A stretch of DNA of 36,321 bases from DAXETY01 sp051155755 (GTDB lineage Bacteria > Desulfobacterota > Desulfobacteria > Desulfobacterales > SG8-13). The stretch is taken from assembly GCA_051155755.1 (NCBI GenBank), contig DAXETY010000103.1:1-36321 (forward strand). The letters run 5' to 3'. Shown one piece after another: positions 7,535 to 15,487 of the stretch. The position numbers and the translations under genes are program-made. Below the pieces are notes generated by a model. It did not search any database. It was not told the origin of the DNA and saw nothing but the letters and a program-made list of their open reading frames with translations. Position 1 is the first letter of the stretch. The number at the start of each line of letters is the position of its first letter.

Positions 7535-9064
7535 CTAGGAAGCCCTTTTCTTGAGTTTGACCGGTTGTTGGGGGACGGGCCTGCGGTTTTTGGCCGCGCC
7601 CGGGTGAAAGATGGTCTCGACCTGCCGGGCTTCGGGGGAATCCGGATAGCGCGTGACGATCACCGTCAGGCATCGGCGCCAACCTTCGTCGGCGCCCCGC
7701 TTTCGATAGGCCTCGGCCAACCGCATCAGCGCCGTGGGAATTCCCGGCAGCATCCGGTTTTGTCGCATCAATCCGCTCAGAATCCGCTGCGACAACTCGA
7801 TGCGCCCGACGGCTGCAAAAACCGTGCTGATGCGCAGAAACCGCTCGGCCGAAAGGCGGGGGCGTCCGGCGGTTTGGACATATTCTTCATAAACCTCACA
7901 GGCTTTCGGCCAGGTCCCGGTATCGGCCATCAAGCGCCCCAGCAGCCGCGAAGCGGTCTGATGGAATTCGGCGGTATCGGGCAGGTTTTTTTCCACGTTG
8001 AACAGGTGGGTTAAGGCGGTCCGATGGTCCGGATCGTCCTGGAGCACACCGCGCAGCAAACGCCGGCCGCCCTCCAGGTCGAGCGCCGCGATCTTTTCCA
8101 GTGCTTCGGCGATTTGCGGAGCCCGCCCATCGGTTGGTTCCGGTTCCTGAAGCGCCGTGGTGCGAGAAACACCCATCCAGCGTCCGACGACAAACCCCAG
8201 CAGCGCACCGCCGACAAGGCCGCCGATGTGCGCAACATAGGCAACATGTGCAACACTTCCAAACCAGAGCTGGAAAAATTCCTTGCCGATCCAGACGGGC
8301 AGGAGCCAGATGGCCGGCAGTCGCACGTAGTTGAAATACACGCCGAGCGAATAAAAAAACTTTACTTTCCGGACTCCGAAGATCACTGTAAAGGCCCCCA
8401 TGAGAGCCGCAATGGATCCCGAGGCGCCCACCAGCGGAATATCGCTTTGCGGATACACCGCCCAGTACAAAACGACGGCCAGCACGCCACCGACCAGGTA
8501 AATGCCCAGATAACGCCACCGTCCGCATGCGTTTTCCAGAATGCAGCCGACGATCCAGAGAAAAATCATATTGCCCAGCAGGTGCCCGAAACCGCCGTGG
8601 AGAAACATGTAGGCAAGAAAGGTCAACGGCGCATGGCGGGCGGGCCGAAAACCGAACCGGTAGGTGGTCACGGAGGCGAGCCTGGATTCGTATTCATCCT
8701 TGCTCTGACGCCAGGCTTCATAACGATCGTCGCCGGGCGGAATGACGGCCTCCCGGCGCAGATCCTGCATAAATGATTCGTCCCGGCGCATCTGCTCGCG
8801 ATATTCCGCCAGGAGGCCGGTGTTCATCTCCACCGCCTGCGGCACCTGACCATCCTCGTCGAGGATGCCGCGGTATTCGACGTATGCCTGCACTTCGATC
8901 TCTGCCAGACCGGAGTCGAAATAATACTGTTCGGCATCGACCAGGCGCTGCATGTCGCTGAAATAAAAAAGAAACAGTATCAGACTGTTGATAAGGATCA
9001 GAGCGATGGTGACGACCGGCGGACGGCGCCAGCTGATTTTCCCGGTCAGCGGTACAATGAACAT
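7535..9064 (-). CDS. rhomboid-family intramembrane serine protease with TPR-like C-terminal domain
   Basis: A 509-aa rhomboid protease cleaving membrane proteins within the bilayer. Visible family motifs are HGGFGHLLGNM (156-166, oxyanion His/Asn), GASGS with the catalytic serine S215, and AHIGG with the catalytic histidine H279. After the first helix (17-36), residues ~38-140 form a long charged loop predicted to be extracytoplasmic, which is unusual since rhomboid loops are normally short. Residues ~310-490 form a soluble helical domain similar to the C-terminus of the convergent neighbour. The substrate is unknown; the neighbouring zinc-finger membrane protein is a candidate partner or target (inference). 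The start ATG at 9064 has a GGAAAA ribosome-site-like stretch just upstream. Confidence 0.93.
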   Translation of the reverse strand: MFIVPLTGKISWRRPPVVTIALILINSLILFLFYFSDMQRLVDAEQYYFDSGLAEIEVQAYVEYRGILDEDGQVPQAVEMNTGLLAEYREQMRRDESFMQDLRREAVIPPGDDRYEAWRQSKDEYESRLASVTTYRFGFRPARHAPLTFLAYMFLHGGFGHLLGNMIFLWIVGCILENACGRWRYLGIYLVGGVLAVVLYWAVYPQSDIPLVGASGSIAALMGAFTVIFGVRKVKFFYSLGVYFNYVRLPAIWLLPVWIGKEFFQLWFGSVAHVAYVAHIGGLVGGALLGFVVGRWMGVSRTTALQEPEPTDGRAPQIAEALEKIAALDLEGGRRLLRGVLQDDPDHRTALTHLFNVEKNLPDTAEFHQTASRLLGRLMADTGTWPKACEVYEEYVQTAGRPRLSAERFLRISTVFAAVGRIELSQRILSGLMRQNRMLPGIPTALMRLAEAYRKRGADEGWRRCLTVIVTRYPDSPEARQVETIFHPGAAKNRRPVPQQPVKLKKRAS

Positions 9065-9163
9065 GTTTTTTCCGGTGGGAACAGGCTGGAATCGGAACGA
9101 TCAGGTTATTATAGCAAAGGAGGGGATCACGGGCAAATCATATCCATAACTTTCTGGATTCAT

Positions 9164-9235
9164 TGGAACTACTGGTTCAATTCGTTCGACTGGTTCCATT
9201 GGTTTGATTGGTTTGATTGGATTGATTGGTTAAAC
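9164..9235. repeat. nonamer minisatellite array A (8 units, consensus TGGTTNNAT)
   Basis: Eight 9-bp units in perfect register without gaps: TGGAACTAC, TGGTTCAAT, TCGTTCGAC, TGGTTCCAT, TGGTTTGAT (twice), TGGATTGAT, TGGTTAAAC. They lie upstream of the rhomboid gene and are the reverse complement of array B at 9401-9485. Confidence 0.9.
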
Positions 9236-9285
9236 CCAAAACCGGATGAGGTGTCCGAAAGATGAGCGCCGATCGGGTGGAATCA

Positions 9286-9305
9286 GAAGCACACTTTTGT
9301 GCTTC
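9286..9305. other. perfect hairpin GAAGCACA-CTTT-TGTGCTTC
   Basis: An 8-bp perfect stem with a 4-base loop, in the spacer between the two nonamer arrays. It is not followed by a T-tract on either strand, so it is not a classic terminator. Confidence 0.6.
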
Positions 9306-9319
9306 GATGTTGAACTTGC

Positions 9320-9340
9320 ACCGGGTGCATCGCACCCGGT
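9320..9340. other. perfect hairpin ACCGGGTGC-ATC-GCACCCGGT
   Basis: A 9-bp perfect GC-rich stem with a 3-base loop, 14 bases after the previous hairpin. It may terminate or stabilise transcripts from the citrate synthase gene (minus strand), but lacks a U-run. The AT-rich remainder of 9236-9400 holds nothing else recognisable. Confidence 0.6.
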
Positions 9341-9400
9341 TTGGGCAAGAATCAATACAATATATTGAATTTATATAGAATCGAATTTATCCTCGCCCTA

Positions 9401-9485
9401 ACCAATTGAACCAATAAAACCAATCGAACCAATGAAACCTTTTCCATATAACCAATTGAACCTATGAACCAATGGAACCGGTCAA
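9401..9485. repeat. nonamer minisatellite array B (about 9 units, consensus ACCAATNNA)
   Basis: Units ACCAATTGA, ACCAATAAA, ACCAATCGA, ACCAATGAA, ACCTTTTCC, then a 5-base offset, ACCAATTGA, ACCTATGA, ACCAATGGA, ACCGGTCAA. The array ends 12 bases before the citrate synthase stop codon. It is the inverted counterpart of array A. Confidence 0.9.
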
Positions 9486-9496
9486 ACCCGATCGCT

Positions 9497-10777
9497 TTAT
9501 CTCTGATCAATCGGCACATAATCCCGCTCTCCGGGGCCGGTGTAAATCTGGCGCGGGCGGCACAGCTTCCAGTTGGGATCGTCCATGCTTTCTTTCCACT
9601 GGGCGATCCATCCCGGCAGACGGCCGATGGCGAACATCACGGTGAACATGTTGGTGGGAATGCCAATGGCCCGCAAGACGATACCGCTGTAGAAATCCAC
9701 GTTGGGATACAGGTTGTGCTCAATAAAATATTCGTCTCGCAGGGCGACATCTTCCAGCTGTTTGGCAATCTCCAGCAGGGGATCCTGCAGGTTCATCTTT
9801 TCCAGGAGCTTATCGCACCATTTCTTCATGATTTTGGCCCGGGGGTCGTAGGTTTTGTAAACCCGATGGCCGAATCCCATCAGCCGAAACGGATCGTTGC
9901 GGTCCCTGGCACGCTCGATGTAGGGCCGGATGTCCCCGCCGCTGGTGTGGATTTCGTTGAGCATTTCCACCACCGCCTGGTTGGCTCCGCCGTGCAGGGG
10001 GCCCCACAAGGCCGCGATGCCGGCCGAAATGGCGGCATACAGGGTGACCCGACCGCTGCCGACCACCCGCACCGCCGAAGTGGAACAGTTCTGTTCGTGA
10101 TCGGCATGCAGAATCCAGAACACGTTCAGGGCCTTGACCACGTCCGGATCGATCTTGTAGGGCTTCACCGGTGTATCGAACATCATGTTCAGAAAATTGG
10201 CGCAGTAGGCCAGGTCGGAACGGGGGTACACGACTTTGTGGCCGCGCGAGATCTTATAGGACATGGCCGCCATCGTACGCACCTTCGACAGCAGCCGGGT
10301 CATGGTGATGTTGATTTCCTCTTCCAGGTTTTGCAGCTCCGGATAGAAACTGCGCAGGGCGTTGACCATGCCGGACAGAATCCCCATGGGATGGGAGGCC
10401 CGCGGGAATTTTTCGTAGAAGCTGCGCATGTCTTCGTGGACCAGGGAGTGATCGTTGAGCAGCACCGAAAACCGGTTTAGCTGTTTGTAGGTGGGCAGCT
10501 CTCCATTGATCAGCAGATAGGCGGTTTCCTTGAATGTGGACTGTTCGGCCAGTTGCTCCACCGGAATGCCCCGGTAGCGCAAAATGCCCCGTTCACCGTC
10601 CATAAACGTAATGGTGCTGTAACAGCTGCCGGTATTGGCATAGCCGTAGTCCAGGGTGATCAAACCGGTTTCGTTGCGCAGGGCGGAAATATCGATGGCC
10701 TTCTCACCTTCGGAGCCGGTGACCACCGGCAGTTCGTAGGTTTTGTCGCCGTATATCAGTTTCACGGTTTCCGACAT
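9497..10777 (-). CDS. gltA: citrate (Si)-synthase, type II
   Basis: Condenses acetyl-CoA and oxaloacetate to citrate. The 426-aa length matches the Gram-negative hexameric GltA type (~427 aa). Visible features are the N-terminal beta domain (KLIYGDKTYELPV), RGIPVEQLAE, the catalytic His in LHGGANQ, the His in GFGHRVYK and the Asp in NVDFYSG. The start is set at 10777 because GGGGGG lies 5 bases upstream and the N-terminus MSETVKLIYG aligns with the family; a start at 10825 would add 16 unsupported residues. The gene reads alone on the minus strand and ends just before nonamer array B. Many sulfate reducers use a Re-citrate synthase instead; this is clearly the Si family. Confidence 0.97.
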   Translation of the reverse strand: MSETVKLIYGDKTYELPVVTGSEGEKAIDISALRNETGLITLDYGYANTGSCYSTITFMDGERGILRYRGIPVEQLAEQSTFKETAYLLINGELPTYKQLNRFSVLLNDHSLVHEDMRSFYEKFPRASHPMGILSGMVNALRSFYPELQNLEEEINITMTRLLSKVRTMAAMSYKISRGHKVVYPRSDLAYCANFLNMMFDTPVKPYKIDPDVVKALNVFWILHADHEQNCSTSAVRVVGSGRVTLYAAISAGIAALWGPLHGGANQAVVEMLNEIHTSGGDIRPYIERARDRNDPFRLMGFGHRVYKTYDPRAKIMKKWCDKLLEKMNLQDPLLEIAKQLEDVALRDEYFIEHNLYPNVDFYSGIVLRAIGIPTNMFTVMFAIGRLPGWIAQWKESMDDPNWKLCRPRQIYTGPGERDYVPIDQR

Positions 10778-10905
10778 AAAGCCCCCCATCAGATGTTTGG
10801 TTGATACCGGGTTTTTGACCGCCATATCGATAGGAATTCGATCGATGAAATTCCAGTATGGATTGCAGGCGGGGTTCGTGAAACGGCGCCTTCCGGAAGT
10901 TTTCT

Positions 10906-10933
10906 ACTTTACGCGAACGCATTTGAATATCAA
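10906..10933 (-). promoter_or_regulatory. candidate sigma-70 promoter of citrate synthase
   Basis: On the minus strand, -35 TTGATA (10928-10933), a 16-bp spacer and -10 TAAAGT (10906-10911). This places the start of transcription ~120 bases before the ATG. Confidence 0.5.
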
Positions 10934-11065
10934 GAACTTTTTTGCCCGTTCACCATCCTTCCTTTTTTGACGGGGTTTTCCGCCGGCAGCCCGGAGATCA
11001 TTCAATGATTTTCGGCACGTCGTGACCCAAGGCTTCCTGCGGGATGCAGCCGATGACCGCCATGC

Positions 11066-11093
11066 TTGTAACCCGCCGAAACGGTGCTATTTT
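11066..11093 (+). promoter_or_regulatory. candidate promoter of the 268-aa protein gene
   Basis: TTGTAA (11066-11071), a 16-bp spacer and TATTTT (11088-11093). Each hexamer matches the sigma-70 consensus at 4 of 6 bases, so this is a weak candidate. Confidence 0.35.
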
Positions 11094-11148
11094 AGTACAT
11101 GATCATACCGCCGGGGTTCTTTCGTTGCGATCCAAAGGGGGAGGGGAT

Positions 11149-11955
11149 ATGGGATTCAAGCAAAATCTGCGAAAAAAAATTGAAATCGAGGAATTGGCGA
11201 ACAAAGTCATCGGCTCCATCGGAACCGCCGAAAGCGGCAGCAAGGTGGACAAAAATGCCATGCGCAAGCTGCTGGAAATGAGCGATTACCGCCACCAGCG
11301 GGAACGCGACATGGATCTGTATCTGCACGACGGGGATTCCGGCCGGGGCGCCATCCTCGTTCTGGACAATGATCTGACCATCTACCATTCGACGCTGGAC
11401 GATGTGGTCATGCGCAAAAACCCGCTGATCAAGGAAATGGTCAGCATCCGCAATGTCATTAAAATCCTCAACGACAAGGACGTGGTGGTCAGCCGCAAAG
11501 CCCAATCGGTGGAACGCGTCCGCAATGAGTGCCTGGCGAAACTCGACCTGTCCTGGAAGCCGGAAGACATCGCCGACATTGCCCGGGAAGGCATCGCCTC
11601 ACTGCACAGCAATTATGCCGAGGGGGTGAGCGAAGTTCTGCAGATGTTTGCCGAATTGCTCGACTACGGGAAACCGCCGCAGCCCCTGCGCATGCATCAC
11701 TTTAAAATTTACGGCCGGCTGCAGGAAGTGCCGGAAACTGCGGGTCAGCATTACGGTCCGGTGGTTCTTTACAGCCTGGCGCACAGCGAAATCAAGCTGA
11801 TCGAGCGCGAAATCCGAACTGCTGACGAATCGGACGTCGAATTTTATCATGCCGTCGCGGCCGGCGCCGAGAAACCCGATCGGCAGCAGGACGCGGTGTT
11901 CGAATTTTTAAAAGAAGCCGTATTGCGCAGCGATGCTTCGGCCGGTCATGCGTAA
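11149..11955 (+). CDS. hypothetical 268-aa soluble protein, unrecognised family
   Basis: No signal peptide or membrane helix. The start is set at 11149 because GGGGGAGGGG lies just upstream; an in-frame ATG at 11044 precedes the candidate promoter and is unlikely. The charged N-terminus MGFKQNLRKKIEIEELANKVI is probably helical. A central segment (ILVLDNDLTIYHSTLDDV) may be a beta-rich sensor-like or hydrolase fold, but I cannot assign a family. The C-terminal third includes MHHFKIYGRLQEV and HYGPVVLYSLAHSEIKLIERE. The last 10 bases overlap the end of the convergent PEP-synthase-like gene, so the two messages are antisense at their 3' ends. A functional link to that enzyme is possible but not shown. 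Confidence 0.8.
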   Translation: MGFKQNLRKKIEIEELANKVIGSIGTAESGSKVDKNAMRKLLEMSDYRHQRERDMDLYLHDGDSGRGAILVLDNDLTIYHSTLDDVVMRKNPLIKEMVSIRNVIKILNDKDVVVSRKAQSVERVRNECLAKLDLSWKPEDIADIAREGIASLHSNYAEGVSEVLQMFAELLDYGKPPQPLRMHHFKIYGRLQEVPETAGQHYGPVVLYSLAHSEIKLIEREIRTADESDVEFYHAVAAGAEKPDRQQDAVFEFLKEAVLRSDASAGHA

Positions 11956-14570
11956 AAACGCCGCGAATGCTCGTTTAACAGGTAATCGATGTCCTTGCGG
12001 AATCTGTTGCGGTAATGCTTGACCATGGCCTCGCGGGTCATGATCATATCCAGCTGGCGCGTGTGCAGGGACAGATACCCCAGAATTTCCAGCCGCTGTT
12101 TCATGTACTCGGCATCGTTCCCTTCGATCCGGGCCTCCACGTTGTCTTCGATGATCTCGGTTTTAAAGCCGTATTCTTCCAGCAACTCGGCGATGAATTT
12201 CGCCCGGCGCAAACGCCGGTCGTAGTCGGCCGCCCCACCTTTGAACTGAAACTTGATGTAATTTTCTTCTTTGCGGTCGCCGACCAGGGATTCGAGCGTG
12301 CTGAAATGATACCCGAGCCGGGAGTTCAGGTTGCAGAAGTGTTTCGATATCATGAAATAATTCTGGTCGGCAAACCGGGAGCGCACACCGGTGTTCAGGC
12401 TCGGATTGGTGGTGGACTGAAACATCACCGACATCAGGCCCTTTCCGTCGATGGCCGGCGGCCCGTCCCAGGGAATGGCCGCAAAGCCTTCCCAGAAGGC
12501 CAGCATGGGAATTGACTGGATCTGGTTCAATTTGACATACTTGCCCTTGATTTCCGTCGCAAATCCGTCGTCGAGATTCAAAATCCACCACTGCATGGGC
12601 ACCTTGTAATGCAGCTGTTTGCTGGAACGTTCGGAAAAATTGTGATCCCGGCCGAAGTTAAACATCTCCTTGACGGATTTTTCGTGGATAAAGCGGGTGA
12701 TATCGTGAAAACTGCGGCAGTTGGCCGCGGCAAAGTCCGGTGATTCCGGATCCAGCAGATGCAGCGGTGTGATGTGCACCGCCGCCTCTTTCAGGGTTTC
12801 GTAGACGGGACTGCCGGCCATGAGCCCTTCTTTTTTGATCCGGCCGGTCAACAGCGCCTCGATGCGTCCCCGATAGATCGCCCGGCTGCCGGCATCCATC
12901 GTGATTTCCACCCCGTTTTCCAATGCTTCCATGGCTCCCGGCAGACCGAACAGCGCCGGCACCCCGAATTCCCGCGATACATTGGCCAGGTGCCCGGCAA
13001 AACTGCCGTGTTCGGTGATGACTCCGGCAGCCCGGTTGATCAGAGAGGCCCAACGCGGCAGAGCTTCGGCGGTGACCAGAATTGCGCCCTCCGGGAAAGT
13101 CAGCTGGTCGATGCCGCGTTCCAGTCGATGTACCGTGCCGGCGGCGGCCCCGGGACTGGCGGTGATGCCGCCGCGCAGCATCACGGTATCTTCCAGTTCC
13201 CGCCGCATCGATTTCGAGATCTTATCCGTTCCGACGGCTTCGGACTGCTGCAGCGGTCGGCATTGCAGCACGCAAATGCGTCCCTCCGGATCGACGGCCC
13301 ACTCGATGTCCTGGGCCGAACCGTAGTGCGACTCGATTTGAACGGCCGTTTGTGCCAGGGCAATGGCCTGTTCGGTGTCGATGGAAGGCTCGAGACGGTT
13401 GTCGTCCTGGGTCAGGTCGATGCGGCAGACGCCTTCTTCGGCATAGCAGATGAACTTGCGCTCCTTGTCCTGAATCTCGGAATGGATGACTTCCATCGGT
13501 TCCCGCCGTGCGATGACAAACAGGTCGCAGTCGATGGTTCCGTCGACGATGGCCTTGGGCAATCCCCAGGCGGCATTGATGTAAATGCCGTCGTCCTGGA
13601 TGTCGATGGGATTGCGGCTGTACATCACGCCGCCGGCCCTGGCGTCAACCATCACCAGGCAGCCGACGCACATGGCCACATCTTCGTCTTTGAAACCCTT
13701 TTTCAACCGGTAGGTAATGGCCGGCAAGCTGTATTTGCTGGCCACGACCTCCTTGTAGGCCACCAGCAGATGCTCTTCACTGACGTTGAGTTCGGATTGG
13801 TGCATGCCGGCAAACGATGAGCCGGCTTCGTCCTCTCCCAGGGCGCTGCTGCGCAGCGCGACGGTGATCTTCCCTCCGGCTTCGGTCTCGATTCGACGCC
13901 AGGCTTCCCGCATGGCCGCGGCCAACTCCGGCGGCACCTCGGCTTCGACGATCAGGTGGTTCAAACGGGCATGCAGGTTGTACAACCCCTCCATATTGTC
14001 GAGGTCGGCCGACTGCAGCAGGCGGTCGATTTCGGCCTGCAGGTCGTTGGATTCGATGAAGTGCTGATAGGCCGCCGCGGTGATCACGAAACCGGGGGGC
14101 ACGCGCAGGCCGAGTCGGTTGCACAGCTCGCCCAGGTTGGCCATTTTGCCGCCGACAACGTCGGTCATTTCCTTGTGAATGTCCGCCAGTGGAATTACCA
14201 AGCGCTCGTCAACGATCGGTTTGGTGCGCGATAAAACGGCATCGATGGCGGCCTTGATTTTCTCGAAACGATTCCCGAGGGCTTCATACTTGCCCGGCGC
14301 CAGCAGGTTCATCTTGCGAATCATGCGAAACACGCTGACCGACACCGCCGTCACGCTGCTGCGCACGAAGGTCATACCGAAGGGCCGCTCCCCCTGCAGC
14401 GCCTGCTCGATGTCGGCCATGATTTCCAGGGCCTTGTTATTGGCGCTGATCAACTGTTTGAAATTGCGGTAGCGTTCCTTGAAATCCAGGCGGAGGGATT
14501 CGACTTCGGCGGGATCCGAGCGGTTTCTGTCGGGCAGAAATTTTTTTAGAAGATCTCCCAGTCGCGACAT
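11946..14570 (-). CDS. PEP synthase/PPDK-like phosphotransferase with atypical C-terminal domain
   Basis: An 874-aa protein. After a ~110-aa helical N-terminus it has an ATP-grasp domain of the PEP synthase/pyruvate phosphate dikinase type (GGKMANLGEL, VPPGFVITAAAY, VALRSSALGEDEAGSSFAGMH, MYSRNP, IEWAVD...CVLQCRPLQ). A PEP-utiliser mobile domain follows, with the phosphohistidine in SFAGHLANVSREFGVPALFG (H527). The final ~280 residues do not show the PEP/pyruvate TIM barrel of PpsA and match no family I recognise. The substrate could therefore differ, as in rifampin phosphotransferase, where the same two modules serve another acceptor. The start is taken at ATG 14570; an in-frame TTG at 14582 is possible and neither has a good ribosome site. 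A 7-bp hairpin (14591-14610) sits just upstream. Confidence 0.88.
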   Translation of the reverse strand: MSRLGDLLKKFLPDRNRSDPAEVESLRLDFKERYRNFKQLISANNKALEIMADIEQALQGERPFGMTFVRSSVTAVSVSVFRMIRKMNLLAPGKYEALGNRFEKIKAAIDAVLSRTKPIVDERLVIPLADIHKEMTDVVGGKMANLGELCNRLGLRVPPGFVITAAAYQHFIESNDLQAEIDRLLQSADLDNMEGLYNLHARLNHLIVEAEVPPELAAAMREAWRRIETEAGGKITVALRSSALGEDEAGSSFAGMHQSELNVSEEHLLVAYKEVVASKYSLPAITYRLKKGFKDEDVAMCVGCLVMVDARAGGVMYSRNPIDIQDDGIYINAAWGLPKAIVDGTIDCDLFVIARREPMEVIHSEIQDKERKFICYAEEGVCRIDLTQDDNRLEPSIDTEQAIALAQTAVQIESHYGSAQDIEWAVDPEGRICVLQCRPLQQSEAVGTDKISKSMRRELEDTVMLRGGITASPGAAAGTVHRLERGIDQLTFPEGAILVTAEALPRWASLINRAAGVITEHGSFAGHLANVSREFGVPALFGLPGAMEALENGVEITMDAGSRAIYRGRIEALLTGRIKKEGLMAGSPVYETLKEAAVHITPLHLLDPESPDFAAANCRSFHDITRFIHEKSVKEMFNFGRDHNFSERSSKQLHYKVPMQWWILNLDDGFATEIKGKYVKLNQIQSIPMLAFWEGFAAIPWDGPPAIDGKGLMSVMFQSTTNPSLNTGVRSRFADQNYFMISKHFCNLNSRLGYHFSTLESLVGDRKEENYIKFQFKGGAADYDRRLRRAKFIAELLEEYGFKTEIIEDNVEARIEGNDAEYMKQRLEILGYLSLHTRQLDMIMTREAMVKHYRNRFRKDIDYLLNEHSRRFYA

Positions 14571-14590
14571 GGCAACGATCAAACACTTCG

Positions 14591-14610
14591 GGATGCCCGC
14601 CCCGGCATCC
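14591..14610 (-). other. hairpin upstream of the PEP-synthase-like gene
   Basis: Perfect 7-bp stem GGATGCC/GGCATCC with a 6-base loop, ending 20 bases before the presumed ATG. It could mask or pace initiation in a leader that lacks a clear Shine-Dalgarno sequence. Confidence 0.45.
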
Positions 14611-14728
14611 GTTCAAGTTTCGATTACAGTCCGGAGGCGGATCGGCACGGTTCGGATCGACTTCACGCTGCAGGACCATTGCGTATGGATACCATGGAAG
14701 CCCCCAAAAATACATGCGCAACAACGTT

Positions 14729-14762
14729 GAAAAAAGCCGGAAGGGGTGCCCCTTCCGGCTTG
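14729..14762 (-). terminator. intrinsic terminator of the receiver-TauE operon
   Basis: A perfect 13-bp stem (14734-14746 / 14749-14761; core GCCGGAAGGGG/CCCCTTCCGGC) with a 2-base loop. On the minus strand the stem runs directly into six U. It lies ~40 bases after the last operon gene and separates it from the PEP-synthase-like gene. Confidence 0.93.
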
Positions 14763-14800
14763 TTTGCAGATGACGCGTTCGGTTCGGTCCGGCCGAAAGA

Positions 14801-15487
14801 TCAGTGCTCCAGATCCAGGCCCCATCCTTCGAACATGAACATGATGGCAAAGCCGTACCAGAGCGTGTACACCACGTAGAAAACCAGCGCAAAGATTACG
14901 ATTCCCCAGCGGTCGGATATTTTCTGAGGTTCGATTTGATAGTAGTTGAAGGCGGTTTCCACCGCTTTGGCCCGAACATTGGCTGCGACCTTGGCTTCCT
15001 TGAACCGCTCCTGCCGGTTGAGCGCATCTTCCAGCGCATTGAGGGCCGACCACCAGTTGTACAGGACGCGTCGGGCCTCGAAACCATATTTTTCCTGAAT
15101 CTGTTCGCCTTTGTTGTAATACACGGCCTCAGCGTCAGCCAGGGCGTTGCTGAGAATTTGTCCCAGGTCGCCCGACACGTTCAGGCTGGTGTCGGTCGCG
15201 GTGACCGAAGCCCCGGCCTTTTCAAATAGCAGCACGCTTTGTTCGGCCCGGGCGGCGTTGGGCATCGCCAGGGTCGCCTCCACCCGGTCGTTCATGAAGA
15301 GCTGCACTTCCTCCCGCAGATTGGGAACGTAGAAAGCCGAACCTTTGGAAATGCTGTTAAAGAGTGCGTCCAGATAGTTCAGAGCATTCTGGCCATAGAA
15401 AATCGGCATGAACATGACGATCAGCACCGCGATAAATCCGACCATCATCGCCGCGCCGCCGTAGAATTCCTTTTTGCGCTCGATCAT
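14801..15487 (-). CDS. conserved-looking two-TM membrane protein in the TauE operon
   Basis: A 228-aa protein with one hydrophobic helix near the N-terminus (about 12-32) and one near the C-terminus (about 195-217). They flank a ~160-residue polar, mostly helical domain predicted outside the membrane. The domain includes ALNYLDALFNSISKG and a Glu/Ala-rich stretch with YYNKGEQIQEKYGFEARRVLYNWW. It overlaps the upstream TauE/SafE gene by 4 bases (ATGA), a sign of translational coupling, so it is probably an accessory subunit or sensor for that permease (inference). I do not recognise a named family. Confidence 0.85.
   Translation of the reverse strand: MIERKKEFYGGAAMMVGFIAVLIVMFMPIFYGQNALNYLDALFNSISKGSAFYVPNLREEVQLFMNDRVEATLAMPNAARAEQSVLLFEKAGASVTATDTSLNVSGDLGQILSNALADAEAVYYNKGEQIQEKYGFEARRVLYNWWSALNALEDALNRQERFKEAKVAANVRAKAVETAFNYYQIEPQKISDRWGIVIFALVFYVVYTLWYGFAIMFMFEGWGLDLEH

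Larger units (their letters stand above)
10778..11148. other. divergent intergenic region between gltA and the 268-aa protein gene
   Basis: 371 bases between divergent genes. It holds a candidate minus-strand promoter (10906-10933) and a candidate plus-strand promoter (11066-11093), and no convincing gene. Confidence 0.5.

Noticed and set aside
7181..7538. Several short frames with repeated RQRAGAVTCP- or PAGAAADPAAWQQR-like peptides
   Set aside because: They are translations of the tandem non-coding repeat and have no start signals.
9164..9485. Possible CRISPR array or replication-origin iterons
   Set aside because: Units are contiguous 9-mers without spacers, so not CRISPR. Iterons are usually ~20 bp and near a rep gene, and no DnaA box or rep gene is present.
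9497..10777. Re-citrate synthase, common in sulfate reducers
   Set aside because: The LHGGANQ, GFGHRVY and VDFYSG motifs are those of the Si-type GltA family.
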